Assembly (NCBI GenBank): GCA_903917345.1
Contig: CAIXAE010000028.1
Coordinates: 1 to 33,701 of the forward strand
Direction of reading: 5' to 3'
Source of the DNA: an uncultured Methylococcaceae bacterium
GTDB lineage: Bacteria; Pseudomonadota; Gammaproteobacteria; Methylococcales; Methylomonadaceae
DNA: 33,701 bases
This document shows, in pieces, positions 1 through 7,854 of this stretch; position 1 is the stretch's first letter, and each line of letters opens with the position of its first letter. Position numbers and translations under genes: made by a program. Below the pieces are notes generated by a model. The model made no database searches. It saw only the letters and a program-made list of their open reading frames with translations, and was not told the origin of the DNA.

Positions 1-2
1 AT

Positions 3-134
3 TTTACGACCATTGAAAACCATGAAATTGAAACAGCTATGAGGAAGTTAAATAACAGGCCAAGAAAAAGACTTAGCTTTAAAACTCCTCATGAAGTATT
101 TTATGAAATAAAGGGCATTGCACTTCATGTTTGA
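3..134 (+). mobile_element. IS30-family transposase, C-terminal 43 residues (cut by window edge)
   Basis: The frame is open from the first bases and ends at TGA 132-134. The piece contains LNNRPRKRLSFKTPHEVFYE, the conserved end of IS30-type DDE transposases, which cut and join DNA at the element's terminal repeats. Only the tail after the catalytic core is present, so nothing can be said about activity here. The final residues (IALHV) overlap one arm of an inverted repeat at 115-169, as is usual for IS30 ends. A window that begins inside a transposase gene is typical of a contig broken at a repeated element. The family is called with good confidence from this motif alone; the exact element is not known. 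Confidence 0.8.
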
Positions 135-169
135 AACCAAGATCCACGCTTCAAATATGAATGTAATGC
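115..169. repeat. Imperfect inverted repeat at the IS30 end
   Basis: The arm at 115-135 (GCATTGCACTTCATGTTTGA...) pairs with 150-169 (TTCAAATATGAATGTAATGC), with about 17 of 21 positions complementary. They are separated by about 14 bases. The left arm runs over the transposase stop codon. It may be the right terminal repeat facing a second, inverted remnant, or a terminator-like hairpin that protects against read-through. The boundary of the element is not fixed by the sequence. Confidence 0.45.
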
Positions 170-258
170 ACATTAGGGTTTGTAAACTATTACGGCCGTA
201 CGGCGGATTCGGAGCGATAAACTAACCCTCACCTGGATGCTACCTCGCGAGGATTTTT

Positions 259-549
259 TTGTTCGATGGTTTTCAAGCTTGCGATGTTTCTATTGATGAG
301 GAAAAAGTGGGTGATCTTGTTGGGATTAGCGTGTATAAATTTCGGATGGTCAATCAGTTGTTGCTGCTCTCTTATCGGGTACTTGATGCAAGCAGTATCA
401 AGCTTCTGACTGTTGGAGCCCATGAAAATTTCTACCGTAATTTGATGCGTTTGTGTAATGACTCAGCCCAGACCGTCACAAGACGGTCGCGTTTTTTTAT
501 GTCAGTAGGTTATGGTAGGAGATTTTATGTAATTTCGCGGCTTATATAG
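259..549 (+). pseudogene. RelE/ParE-like toxin remnant
   Basis: The frame is open from 226 and the first usable start is TTG at 259; there is no good ribosome binding site. The middle part, VYKFRMVNQLLLLSYRVLDA followed by IKLLTVGAHENFYRNL, looks like the C-terminal sheet and final HENFYR motif of RelE/ParE-superfamily toxins, which cleave mRNA on the ribosome or poison gyrase. The usual N-terminal helices (about 40 residues) are missing. After NLMR the frame runs on through a clear transcription terminator (471-499), so its last ~28 residues are unlikely to be native. No antitoxin gene is seen next to it. It lies just beyond an IS30 end, which fits truncation by insertion or deletion. The family call is a recognition by eye and is tentative. 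Confidence 0.4.
471..499 (+). terminator. Rho-independent terminator
   Basis: GACCGT (471-476) and ACGGTC (483-488) form a 6-bp stem around CACAAG, followed by GCG and a run of seven T from 492. It lies inside the open frame of the toxin remnant. This suggests the original gene stopped before it. Confidence 0.7.
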
Positions 550-654
550 AGGTATTTTTGACAGGGTGTTGAGTGGGAATGCACAAAATTTGGAGCAAAA
601 ATAGGGGTTAATGCTTTAAAATAAAAATTTTACTTTAATATTGATTATGCTTTT

Positions 655-1724
655 ATGATCCTACAAAACGCTACTGATCCTGTTGTTGTTATTAATACTA
701 ATTATGGTGCTGTGTTTGTTGAGCTTTTTCAGGGGCAAGCGCCGATTACCGTTGCCAATTTTTTATCTTATGTGAATCAAGGGTTTTACAGGCAAAGTCC
801 ACCTCGGCACCTATTGCCTTAGAAAATACAGATTATAAAAACATTCAGGGCACTATTGGGATGGCGCGTACTGTTGATCTTAATTCGGTTACCTCTCAGT
901 TTTATTTTAATCTAACTGATAATCCTGGCTTTGATGGTAACGGTAGTACTACAGGTTATACGGTATTTGGCTCTGTTGTGGGTGGCTGGAATGTGGTGCA
1001 TTCAATTTCACAGGTGATGACTTACTCGTCAATTTACCCCGCGTTCTACCAAACATTGCCTTATACACTGGTCGATATTCTGGCTTCGTTCTTAGTTGCC
1101 AATCCTAATGCTATGACTACGGCAACCCCTTATCAGATAAAACAGATTTCTGATCTGGGCAATACACCGGTTGTGGTGCTAACAGGTCAGCGCGCTGACT
1201 TTAGTATTGTGGCTAATCAGAATAATAGCTTAGATATTCAAAATATAACGGGTAGTTATGCCTCTGTTCATATTAGTAATGCAGATCGAGTGGTGTTTTA
1301 TAATTTTGCATCAGATACTTACACGAATTGGTTAGCCTATGACACTCAAGCAGATGTGGGATTTGTGGCTGAATTAATCGGTACGGGTTTGGGTAGAGAT
1401 TATATTGGTGTGTCTAAATATGTGCAATTTGGTTTAAGCTATCTTGAGCAAAGTAAAATGTCCCACCTTCAACTCTGTGATTTGGTCGTCAGTACGAAAT
1501 TGTTTCAACAATTGGCAGGGGGCACTAATAATACGGCGTTTGTGAATTTTGTTTATAAGAATGTGATGGGGCAGACACCGGATGCTAATACTTTGCTTAA
1601 TTTTAAAGGTTTGTTAGATAGTCATGTCAATACTCAGGGAGAATTGTTAGAAATGGCAACACAGCATTCAGATTCCATGATCGATTTAGTGGGCTTAAGC
1701 CATACAGGTATTCTGTTTGGCTAG
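655..1724 (+). pseudogene. Cyclophilin-type peptidyl-prolyl isomerase with DUF4214 tail, disrupted
   Basis: ATG 655 opens a cyclophilin start (VVVINTNYGAVFVELFQGQA, then TVANFLSYVNQGFY). This frame dies at TAG 820-822 after 55 codons. The rest of the domain continues in another frame from about 788: KSTSAPIALENTDYKNIQGT, then GMARTVDLNSVTSQFYFNL and YTVFGSVVGGWNVV. The block that should lie between them, with the catalytic Arg/His-Arg and the FMIQGGG-type strand (about 20-25 residues), is absent, so a short deletion with a frame change has occurred. Downstream (about 1460-1715) is a DUF4214-like region (FVNFVYKNVMGQTPDANTLL). An ATG at 861 could give a 287-residue protein without the active site. 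Intact relatives fold prolines or sit in large surface proteins; this copy should not be an active isomerase. An assembly error is possible. Confidence 0.75.
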
Positions 1725-1727
1725 GCT

Positions 1728-2276
1728 TTAAGCTATTAGATAGAGTGCGCTTGCTATGAGGGTGATTAATAGCCAAAAGGTGATATTGTAAACGAGGTAA
1801 AGTTTCCAAATACTTAATCCGACTTGTGAAGATGAGTGGAATAGTGTGTCGTGTGACCGGCGTTTAAAGTCGTATAGTTTGCGTTGATCGCTATTTGATA
1901 AAATTTGATAAGCTTGTTTAATGGCCTCTAGACGTTGTGTGTTAGCAGGGTGAGTGAGACTGTATTTTTTGATTAAAGCTTGATACGCAGCTAGAATTAA
2001 TGAGGTGTCTGCATTATTTAGTACGCCTAGTGTATGGTAAAGATCAGAACCGGCCGCTGAATACGGGTAGTGTTTATCATATCGCGCTTTTAATGTGGGA
2101 TCGGATAAGCATTGATAAGCTTCATTGATCTCCATCATTTTTAAGGTGGCTTGCTCTGGATTGTTGGGGTATTTGTCAGGATGATAATGATGTGCTTTTA
2201 ATTTAAAGGCGCTTCGAATCACTACATCTTCTGCAAAAAAAGTGAGTCCTAAGCTACGATAATAATCTTTATTCAT
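1728..2276 (-). CDS. Double J-domain protein with C-terminal membrane anchor
   Basis: 182 residues. Residues 3-68 form a J domain with the HPD signature at 32-34 (HHYHPDKYPN), the element that stimulates the ATPase of DnaK-type Hsp70. A second J-like fold follows at about 78-137 (YHTLGVLNNADTSLILAAYQ ... AYQILSNSDQRKLYD), but its HPD position reads SLTHPAN, so it should not activate Hsp70. Residues about 157-181 are a hydrophobic helix ending the protein, which would anchor it to the membrane with the J domains in the cytoplasm. There is no Gly/Phe linker or zinc-finger domain, so it is not DnaJ itself. It converges on the broken cyclophilin gene with 3 bases between stops. Its client is unknown. 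Confidence 0.8.
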   Translation of the reverse strand: MNKDYYRSLGLTFFAEDVVIRSAFKLKAHHYHPDKYPNNPEQATLKMMEINEAYQCLSDPTLKARYDKHYPYSAAGSDLYHTLGVLNNADTSLILAAYQALIKKYSLTHPANTQRLEAIKQAYQILSNSDQRKLYDFKRRSHDTLFHSSSQVGLSIWKLYLVYNITFWLLITLIASALYLIA

Positions 2277-2331
2277 GACGCTGCTGGTGTGCGGTGATTA
2301 ACTTAATGGGTGGGGCTTATTATAGAGTTAA

Positions 2332-2360
2332 TTTAGATTATCCTAGTTATTTGTTATACT
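2332..2360 (+). promoter_or_regulatory. Predicted sigma-70 promoter of the DUF6447 gene
   Basis: TTTAGA (2332-2337) and TATACT (2355-2360) are spaced by 17 bases, with TGT just before the -10. This puts the transcript start near 2367 and leaves a leader of about 68 bases. Confidence 0.55.
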
Positions 2361-2372
2361 ACCCTAATAGCG

Positions 2373-2409
2373 GATGCTTATGGATTTGTTAAGCATCACT
2401 ATCCTTTTT
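2373..2409 (+). promoter_or_regulatory. Leader hairpin followed by a T run
   Basis: GATGCTTA (2373-2380) pairs with TAAGCATC (2390-2397) around a 9-base loop. It is followed by ACTATCC and a run of six to seven T up to 2409. It lies between the promoter and the start of the DUF6447 gene. It looks like a weak terminator or attenuator, or a stabilising 5' hairpin. Confidence 0.4.
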
Positions 2410-2434
2410 TATTTAAAATTATCAGGAAAAAACA

Positions 2435-2635
2435 ATGGCCGTTATTAAAATTGATGACAAAGATTACGATACAGAAACCTTATCAGATGAAGCGAAAGCT
2501 CAGTTACAAAGTCTACAATTTGTTGATCAAGAGTTAGCAAGATTAAATGCGCAAGCAGCCGTGTTACAAACAGCGCGTATTGCTTATGCTAAGGCTTTGA
2601 ATGATGCTTTAGGGTCTGAGTTGGTATTTAACTAA
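2435..2635 (+). CDS. DUF6447 family small protein
   Basis: 66 residues, beginning MAVIKIDDKDYDTETLSDEA. It has a short beta-strand start, then a long predicted amphipathic helix rich in Ala, Gln and Leu (AQLQSLQFVDQELARLNAQA), probably a coiled coil. This is the pattern of DUF6447, a family of about this length without known function. The start is supported by AGGAAA seven to eight bases upstream. It is a single-gene unit with its own promoter (2332-2360) and a strong terminator (2654-2692). It has no signal peptide or membrane segment, so it should be cytoplasmic. Confidence 0.8.
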   Translation: MAVIKIDDKDYDTETLSDEAKAQLQSLQFVDQELARLNAQAAVLQTARIAYAKALNDALGSELVFN

Positions 2636-2653
2636 TTTGCCTTGTCGCATAAT

Positions 2654-2692
2654 AAAAAACCCTTAGCCGTGTTATCTGCTAAGGGTTTTTTT
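2654..2692. terminator. Bidirectional rho-independent terminator
   Basis: CCCTTAGC (2660-2667) pairs with GCTAAGGG (2678-2685), flanked by A6 on the left and T7 on the right. It can stop the DUF6447 gene on the + strand and the glycosyltransferase gene on the - strand. Confidence 0.9.
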
Positions 2693-2710
2693 GTCGGCTA
2701 TTTTGTAGAA

Positions 2711-3751
2711 TTAGAGTTTTATATGCTTCACTTCTGCTTGATTCCAAATAGCATCAATGAAATCAGCATCCATGGATGGCATGCCGTCTTTAATCCATTG
2801 CACTAATATTTTAGCGATATTAGGATAGCTGATACGAATCGCTTGGTCCGCTTGTAAAAACTGTTCAATCACCGACACTTCTAGATTATCCATGGTGAGT
2901 CCGTAGTCTAATTCTTTTAATGCCGCCGCATTAGAGATTTGCTCCATTTGAGCATGTAGCGGTTTAGCTAAAATTTTCTTACCGAGTTGTAAGGATTCGC
3001 TTGCTAGTTCAAACCCCGCATTACTGATAATACCTGCGCAGTCATATAAGTCTTTTTGAAACTGATCCCGAGATAAAGGATTACAAATAATATGTGAGTA
3101 AGGTGAAGGCGATACTTCGGGTGAATATAAGAAAAAATCATATTCCTTATAAGGCGCTAAAAGCTGAATGACTGTTCTTTGATCTTCAAAAGGTAAATAA
3201 ACAATAATTTTATTTTTGATAATTTTTTCTGGAACTTCAGGTGTTTCAATAATAGGTGGCAAAATAGGTTGGCCAAAATGATGCCAATGTAAACCTACTC
3301 CCGTATTAGCCGGTGCAAAATACTTCATCACTTGGTTTGCAACAGGATCAGAACCTTTTCTAGGAATTTTGTGATTAAACGCATATTGATGACCTATACC
3401 TAAAACGTGTTTTTTTTGTTGTCTTGCCGCCCATGCTGTTACGGGTTCAAAATCACTAATTACTTGGTCATAACCACTTAAATCGAGTGTTTTAATATCC
3501 CGTAATAAAGTACGTGGTTTGGCATCTAAAGCAGTTTTTAAATAACTCACTTCACCTTTATTGGTATTAAAAGTAAGGCCAGAGCGAATTTGATAGTCAT
3601 TAAAGATTTCCATATCAAAGTATTTATCGGCAGGTCTGCCCGTGAATTGAAACTTAACCTCAATACCCGCTTCATAGAGTTCTTTCGCCATCACTCTTGC
3701 GCGCGTGATATGACCGTTACCCGTTCCTTGTACACCGTAAAAAATTTTCAT
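2711..3751 (-). CDS. MJ1255/VC2487-family glycosyltransferase
   Basis: 346 residues starting MKIFYGVQGTGNGHITRARV, the glycine-rich start of the GT-B Rossmann fold in family-28-like transferases. The reading frame is open 41 codons further upstream, but that part overlaps the phosphatase gene in another frame, and the MKIFYGVQGTGNGH start is the family's usual one. A C-terminal nucleotide-sugar half contains CAGIISNAGFELASESLQLG, matching the donor-binding segment of MurG-like enzymes. The acceptor is not known. The ATG overlaps the stop of the upstream PAP2 gene (ATGA at 3751-3748), so the two should be translationally coupled. The pairing suggests lipid-linked sugar chemistry at the inner membrane, with the phosphatase acting on a polyprenyl or phosphatidic substrate. 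That link is inference. Confidence 0.85.
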   Translation of the reverse strand: MKIFYGVQGTGNGHITRARVMAKELYEAGIEVKFQFTGRPADKYFDMEIFNDYQIRSGLTFNTNKGEVSYLKTALDAKPRTLLRDIKTLDLSGYDQVISDFEPVTAWAARQQKKHVLGIGHQYAFNHKIPRKGSDPVANQVMKYFAPANTGVGLHWHHFGQPILPPIIETPEVPEKIIKNKIIVYLPFEDQRTVIQLLAPYKEYDFFLYSPEVSPSPYSHIICNPLSRDQFQKDLYDCAGIISNAGFELASESLQLGKKILAKPLHAQMEQISNAAALKELDYGLTMDNLEVSVIEQFLQADQAIRISYPNIAKILVQWIKDGMPSMDADFIDAIWNQAEVKHIKL

Positions 3752-4275
3752 ATTTGACCTATATATCCTAAACAAAAAATGGCAGTACTCATTCCTAAAA
3801 TAGAACCGACTAAGGTATCCGTAGGAAAGTGCACGCCTAGCACAATACGAGAACAACCCACTAAAGTTGCCCATATATAAAAGGGAATAATTAACGTAGG
3901 AAAATAATGACTGAGTAGTGTTGCCATCATAAAGGCGGCAGAAGTGTGTCCAGAGGGGAAGCTAAATTTATCTGATGGTTTAATAATACTACGGAAGTTT
4001 TGGAGTGCAGCTTCAGGACGATTACGTTTTAAGCCATTTTTTAGGATGAAATAAATAGGTCTTTCTATTAAGAAGGCGAGTAAAACAACATGTAAAAAAG
4101 GGCTTTCAATCCCTTCATGTAAAAGTAAGGCTCCAGCAATTAAAACATACAGGGCACCATCACCTGTTTTTGAAAGATAGCGGCTTGTTAGTGTCAAGGC
4201 GCTATGAATGCGAGTATTAATTAACCAAGTAAACATAAATACATCGTATTTATGGATAGAATAGAGTAGTTTCAT
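3748..4275 (-). CDS. PAP2-family membrane phosphatase
   Basis: 175 residues with four to five hydrophobic helices. All three acid-phosphatase signature blocks are present: KNGLKRNRP (motif 1), SFPSGHTSAA (motif 2) and SRIVLGVHFPTD (motif 3, with the catalytic His and Asp). Such enzymes remove phosphate from phosphatidic acid, phosphatidylglycerol phosphate or undecaprenyl pyrophosphate on the outer face of the inner membrane. Which lipid is used cannot be read from the sequence. The start is backed by GAGGA nine bases upstream. It forms an ATGA overlap with the following glycosyltransferase gene, so the two are one operon. About 240 bases of non-coding DNA separate it from the divergent TVP38-like gene. 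Confidence 0.88.
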   Translation of the reverse strand: MKLLYSIHKYDVFMFTWLINTRIHSALTLTSRYLSKTGDGALYVLIAGALLLHEGIESPFLHVVLLAFLIERPIYFILKNGLKRNRPEAALQNFRSIIKPSDKFSFPSGHTSAAFMMATLLSHYFPTLIIPFYIWATLVGCSRIVLGVHFPTDTLVGSILGMSTAIFCLGYIGQI

Positions 4276-4422
4276 AGCACATCCTCGTAACTTAAAGAAT
4301 CAAAGTGTGCTTTCGATTACCCAATGATCACACGCTTTTTTACATTTTCATGACAAAGATTAAAGCTCTTCTGTGACAACTTGGTTAAGGTTTCTTTAAG
4401 ATTGTGTTACATGTGTGTTTAA

Positions 4423-4455
4423 AAGCTAAGTGAGATAAATTATCCTTCTTAGCTT
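4423..4455. repeat. Inverted repeat in a divergent promoter region
   Basis: AAGCTAAG (4423-4430) and CTTAGCTT (4448-4455) are exact inverted copies 17 bases apart. They lie in the 240-base gap between the PAP2 and TVP38-like genes. The repeat may be a hairpin or a two-site operator; no T run follows it. Confidence 0.4.
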
Positions 4456-4514
4456 ACCTATTAACGCTATGTTTTCGTATGTTAAAATACGCCTTGATTA
4501 GATTTTGGTGTTGA

Positions 4515-5186
4515 ATGATTAGCAAAAAGAAGATTTTTAATAGGCTGCCTATTGTACTTTTGATTGTATTAATGGCAGTCAGTGGTTTTATAATTTATGC
4601 TGGGCCTTTTAAAGAATTGCTTAGTCAAAGTCATCATATTAAAAATGGCTTAGCTGAAACAGGAAATGCGGCATCTATTATCTTTTTATTGGGTGCGGCA
4701 TTTTTAACAAGTATCGGTGTTCCACGTTTGATACTGTGTAGTTTGGCAGGTGCTGTCTTTGACTTTAAATTAGGCATTTTATTAAGTCATCTAGCTACCA
4801 TAATGGGAGCTTATCTATCTTTCGTTGTTGCGCGTTGGCTAGGCCGTGCGTCTATTCAGAAAAGATTTCCAAAAATTATTTCGCTTACTCAATATTCCCA
4901 GATCTCCGGTTGGTATTCTGTGTTCTTGATGCGGCAATTGCCTATTAGTGGTTTATATAACAGTATTTTATTGGGGCTTAGTACGGTTAATCATCTAAAC
5001 TTTTTGGTAGGTACTTTTATTGGATTTTTACCGTTGGGTGTTACGGCAACATTAGTGGGGGCGGGTGTTATACAAGCAGATTTAGCCACTATTGCAAGAT
5101 ACCTTGCAATAGCCGCCTTTACTTTCTATTTATTGCCTTTGTTCTTAAAATATATACTGGCTCAGTGGCGCATTAAAAATCTCTAA
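4515..5186 (+). CDS. TVP38/TMEM64 (VTT-domain) membrane protein
   Basis: 223 residues with a first membrane helix at about 12-30 (IVLLIVLMAVSGFIIYAG) and at least four more. The VTT (DedA-like) core runs over about 60-175: FLTSIGVPRLILCSLAGAVF, the GAYLSFVVARWLGR segment and FLMRQLPISGLYNSILLGLS. The Arg and Gly-rich re-entrant segments fit the DedA/TVP38 superfamily, thought to move lipids across the inner membrane. It has no other catalytic domain. It runs toward pepN with only 13 bases between the stops and no clear terminator. Possible -10 sequences occur upstream (near 4485-4492), but none is convincing. Confidence 0.85.
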   Translation: MISKKKIFNRLPIVLLIVLMAVSGFIIYAGPFKELLSQSHHIKNGLAETGNAASIIFLLGAAFLTSIGVPRLILCSLAGAVFDFKLGILLSHLATIMGAYLSFVVARWLGRASIQKRFPKIISLTQYSQISGWYSVFLMRQLPISGLYNSILLGLSTVNHLNFLVGTFIGFLPLGVTATLVGAGVIQADLATIARYLAIAAFTFYLLPLFLKYILAQWRIKNL

Positions 5187-5199
5187 GTTAGCACTTGAG

Positions 5200-7854
5200 T
5201 TATACAGTTAAACTTTTACTCGCTACTTCATAAACATCTTTAGACACGTTTTCTGTAGCAATAATACGTTCTAATTGCGCCTTCATCAAAGCTTGTCTGT
5301 TGGCGTCATAGCGTCTCCACACTGTTAAGGCATTTAGCATACGCGAAGCCACTTGCGGGTTCAGGGTGTTTAAAGCAATGATTTGATCCCCTAAGAATTC
5401 ATAACCTTGGCCATTCGACGCATGAAAATGTAAAGGATTGGCTTGGCTAAATGCACCAATTAAAGATCTGACCCGGTTCGGGTTTCTTAGATCAAACGCA
5501 GGATGTTTTAATAAAGCTTGTACGATAGTAAAAGTATCAGCGTTTGGACTAGAGGCCTGTAGAGAGAACCATTTATCAATTACTAGTACTTCATCTTGCC
5601 ATTGCTCATAAAAATGCGCTAAACAGGTCTTTTTAGTGGGATGATCATGATGGACAATGATGGATAGAGCCGCCATTTGATCCGTCATATTTTTAGTGGT
5701 GTTAAATTGTTTCTCTGCCCATTCGTAAATGCTGGCTTGTTCTAATCGACCTAAATAAGCGAGACACACATTTTTAATACGTCTTCGACCAGTGGCCCCC
5801 GTATCAAATTGACCTGATTCTTCACGATGATTCTCTAGATAAAGGGTTTTAAATGGGGTGATAAGGTGTTCTGCTAAGGCTTTTAAAACAAACTCTCGTG
5901 CGGTATGAATTGCATCAACATCAACGATTAGCATTTGTTCACCGATATATGTCTCGGAGGGGAGTGTGAGTAGTAATGAAAAATAAGATAAATCGTCCCA
6001 ATTTTGATCAAGCAATTGCTTAAATGCTTTAATGATAATGGGGTTGATTTGTAAGGTACGACCATTTTGTACATCAACAATAAGATCAGTAATAATTTGC
6101 CCCGCAAGTTGTTGACCGGCTTCCCAACGATTAAAAGTATCGGTATCGTAGCTTAATAAAAAGGCTAACTCTTCAAGACTACGTTCCATTGTTAATTTAA
6201 CAGGAGCAGAAAAGCCTCTTAGCAAGGAAACCACAGGTTGTGTATTTAGGTTTTCAAACACAAAAGATTGCTCTGTTTCAGTTAATTGCAAGATCACTTG
6301 CTCATTGACTGTGTCACAACTTGATAGTTTACAATTAATTTTGTTGCCATGATTGTCGATTAAGCCAACAGCAATAGGGATGTGTAAAGGGGCTTTATGA
6401 TCTTGGCCAGGAGTAGGTGGGCAGTATTGTTTAATGTTTAAAGTGAGTGTTTGACTTTTAAGGTCGTAAGTTTGTTGTACGGTAATGACGGGTGTACCTG
6501 CTTGTTCATACCATCGACGAAACTGCCTTAGATCAATATCATTGGCTGCCTCCATCGCATTAACAAAGTCATTACAGGTGACTGCTTGGCCGTCATGGCG
6601 AGCAAAGTATAAATCGCAGCCTTTTCTAAAACCTTCTGCTCCTAATAGGGTATGAATCATACGTACTACTTCTGCACCTTTCTCGTATACGGTTAAGGTA
6701 TAGAAGTTATTAATTTCTATATAGGTATCAGGGCGAATCGGGTGGGCCATTGGGCCAGCATCTTCTGCAAATTGGCGAGTTCTCAAATTAATGACATCTT
6801 CGATGCGCTTAACAGCTTTAGATGTACGGTCACCAGTAAATTCTTGATCACGAAATACGGTAAAGCCTTCTTTTAAACTGAGTTGAAACCAGTCTCGACA
6901 GGTCACACGGTTTCCAGTCCAGTTATGAAAGTACTCATGACCAATTACACCTTCAATATGCTCATAATCAAAGTCGGTTGCCGTATCAGGTCGGGCTAAG
7001 ACGAATTTAGTATTAAAAACATTGAGGCCTTTGTTTTCCATAGCTCCCATATTAAAGTGGCCTACCGCCACAATCATGTATAAGTCCAAGTCATACTCTA
7101 AGCCATAGACTTCTTCATCCCATTGCATCGCATTTTTAAGTGATTGCATTGCATGGTCGCATTTATCTAAATCATGTTTTTCGACAAAGATTTGTAAACT
7201 AATCATGCGACCTGATTGCGTCACAAAGTGATCTTCAATGCATTCAAGTTCACCAGCGACTAAGGCAAATAAATAACAGGGTTTATTAAAAGGGTCTTCC
7301 CATGTCACCCAATGTTGATTGTTTGGTAAATTTCCTTGAGCGATTTTATTACCATTTGATAAGAGTACCGGATAACGGGTTTTATCTGCCGTTAAAGTGG
7401 TAGTGAACTTTGTCATCACATCCGGCCTATCCAAAAAGTAAGTAATCTTTCTGAAACCTTCTGCTTCGCATTGTGTGCATAACATGCCGTTGGAAAGGTA
7501 TAGGCCTTCTAATGCTGTATTGGCTTTTGAATTGATGGTATTTTCGATCGTTAAAACAAATTCACGTTGGTGTGGCACTGTGTGAATGGTTAGAGATTCG
7601 GCGGTTAGTAGGTAGTCTTGCTCATTTATTTCGGTGTCATCATTAAGAATAATGCGCACTAAGTTTAGATTTTCACCTAATAATACCAGCGGTGCATCAC
7701 CTGTTTGACTGTCTGGATTTTTATATAAGACCAATTTTGAGACAACTTGCGTATGATCTTCGTCTAAATAAAAGTTTAAATCAACATGTTTAATTAAATA
7801 ATCAGGAACCGTGTAATCTTTTAAATATATAGTTTGTGGATTAGCGTCGCGCAT
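5200..7854 (-). CDS. pepN: Aminopeptidase N (alanyl aminopeptidase, M1 family)
   Basis: 884 residues when started at MRDANPQTIYLKDY, the start that aligns with E. coli PepN; 12 more codons are open upstream but overlap the DUF423 gene. It cleaves N-terminal residues from peptides in the cytoplasm, using zinc. The substrate-anchoring GAMEN motif is at about 270-274. The zinc site HEYFH is at 306-310 with the third ligand Glu at 329 (HEXXH-X18-E). The long helical C-terminal domain is complete. SD-like AGGT lies a few bases before the start. The first 14 bases overlap the end of the DUF423 gene, so it is the last gene of the HtrA-MoaB-DUF423-PepN run. Confidence 0.95.
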   Translation of the reverse strand: MRDANPQTIYLKDYTVPDYLIKHVDLNFYLDEDHTQVVSKLVLYKNPDSQTGDAPLVLLGENLNLVRIILNDDTEINEQDYLLTAESLTIHTVPHQREFVLTIENTINSKANTALEGLYLSNGMLCTQCEAEGFRKITYFLDRPDVMTKFTTTLTADKTRYPVLLSNGNKIAQGNLPNNQHWVTWEDPFNKPCYLFALVAGELECIEDHFVTQSGRMISLQIFVEKHDLDKCDHAMQSLKNAMQWDEEVYGLEYDLDLYMIVAVGHFNMGAMENKGLNVFNTKFVLARPDTATDFDYEHIEGVIGHEYFHNWTGNRVTCRDWFQLSLKEGFTVFRDQEFTGDRTSKAVKRIEDVINLRTRQFAEDAGPMAHPIRPDTYIEINNFYTLTVYEKGAEVVRMIHTLLGAEGFRKGCDLYFARHDGQAVTCNDFVNAMEAANDIDLRQFRRWYEQAGTPVITVQQTYDLKSQTLTLNIKQYCPPTPGQDHKAPLHIPIAVGLIDNHGNKINCKLSSCDTVNEQVILQLTETEQSFVFENLNTQPVVSLLRGFSAPVKLTMERSLEELAFLLSYDTDTFNRWEAGQQLAGQIITDLIVDVQNGRTLQINPIIIKAFKQLLDQNWDDLSYFSLLLTLPSETYIGEQMLIVDVDAIHTAREFVLKALAEHLITPFKTLYLENHREESGQFDTGATGRRRIKNVCLAYLGRLEQASIYEWAEKQFNTTKNMTDQMAALSIIVHHDHPTKKTCLAHFYEQWQDEVLVIDKWFSLQASSPNADTFTIVQALLKHPAFDLRNPNRVRSLIGAFSQANPLHFHASNGQGYEFLGDQIIALNTLNPQVASRMLNALTVWRRYDANRQALMKAQLERIIATENVSKDVYEVASKSLTV

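Noticed and set aside
243-259. CCTCGCGAGG followed by a T run as a terminator
   Set aside because: It is a palindrome with no room for a loop: folding leaves a 3-base stem, too weak. The real terminator is at 471-499.
3752-3874. N-terminal extension of the glycosyltransferase frame
   Set aside because: The 41 extra codons overlap the PAP2 gene's conserved C-terminal part, and the family's start MKIFYGVQGTGNGH has an ATGA coupling.
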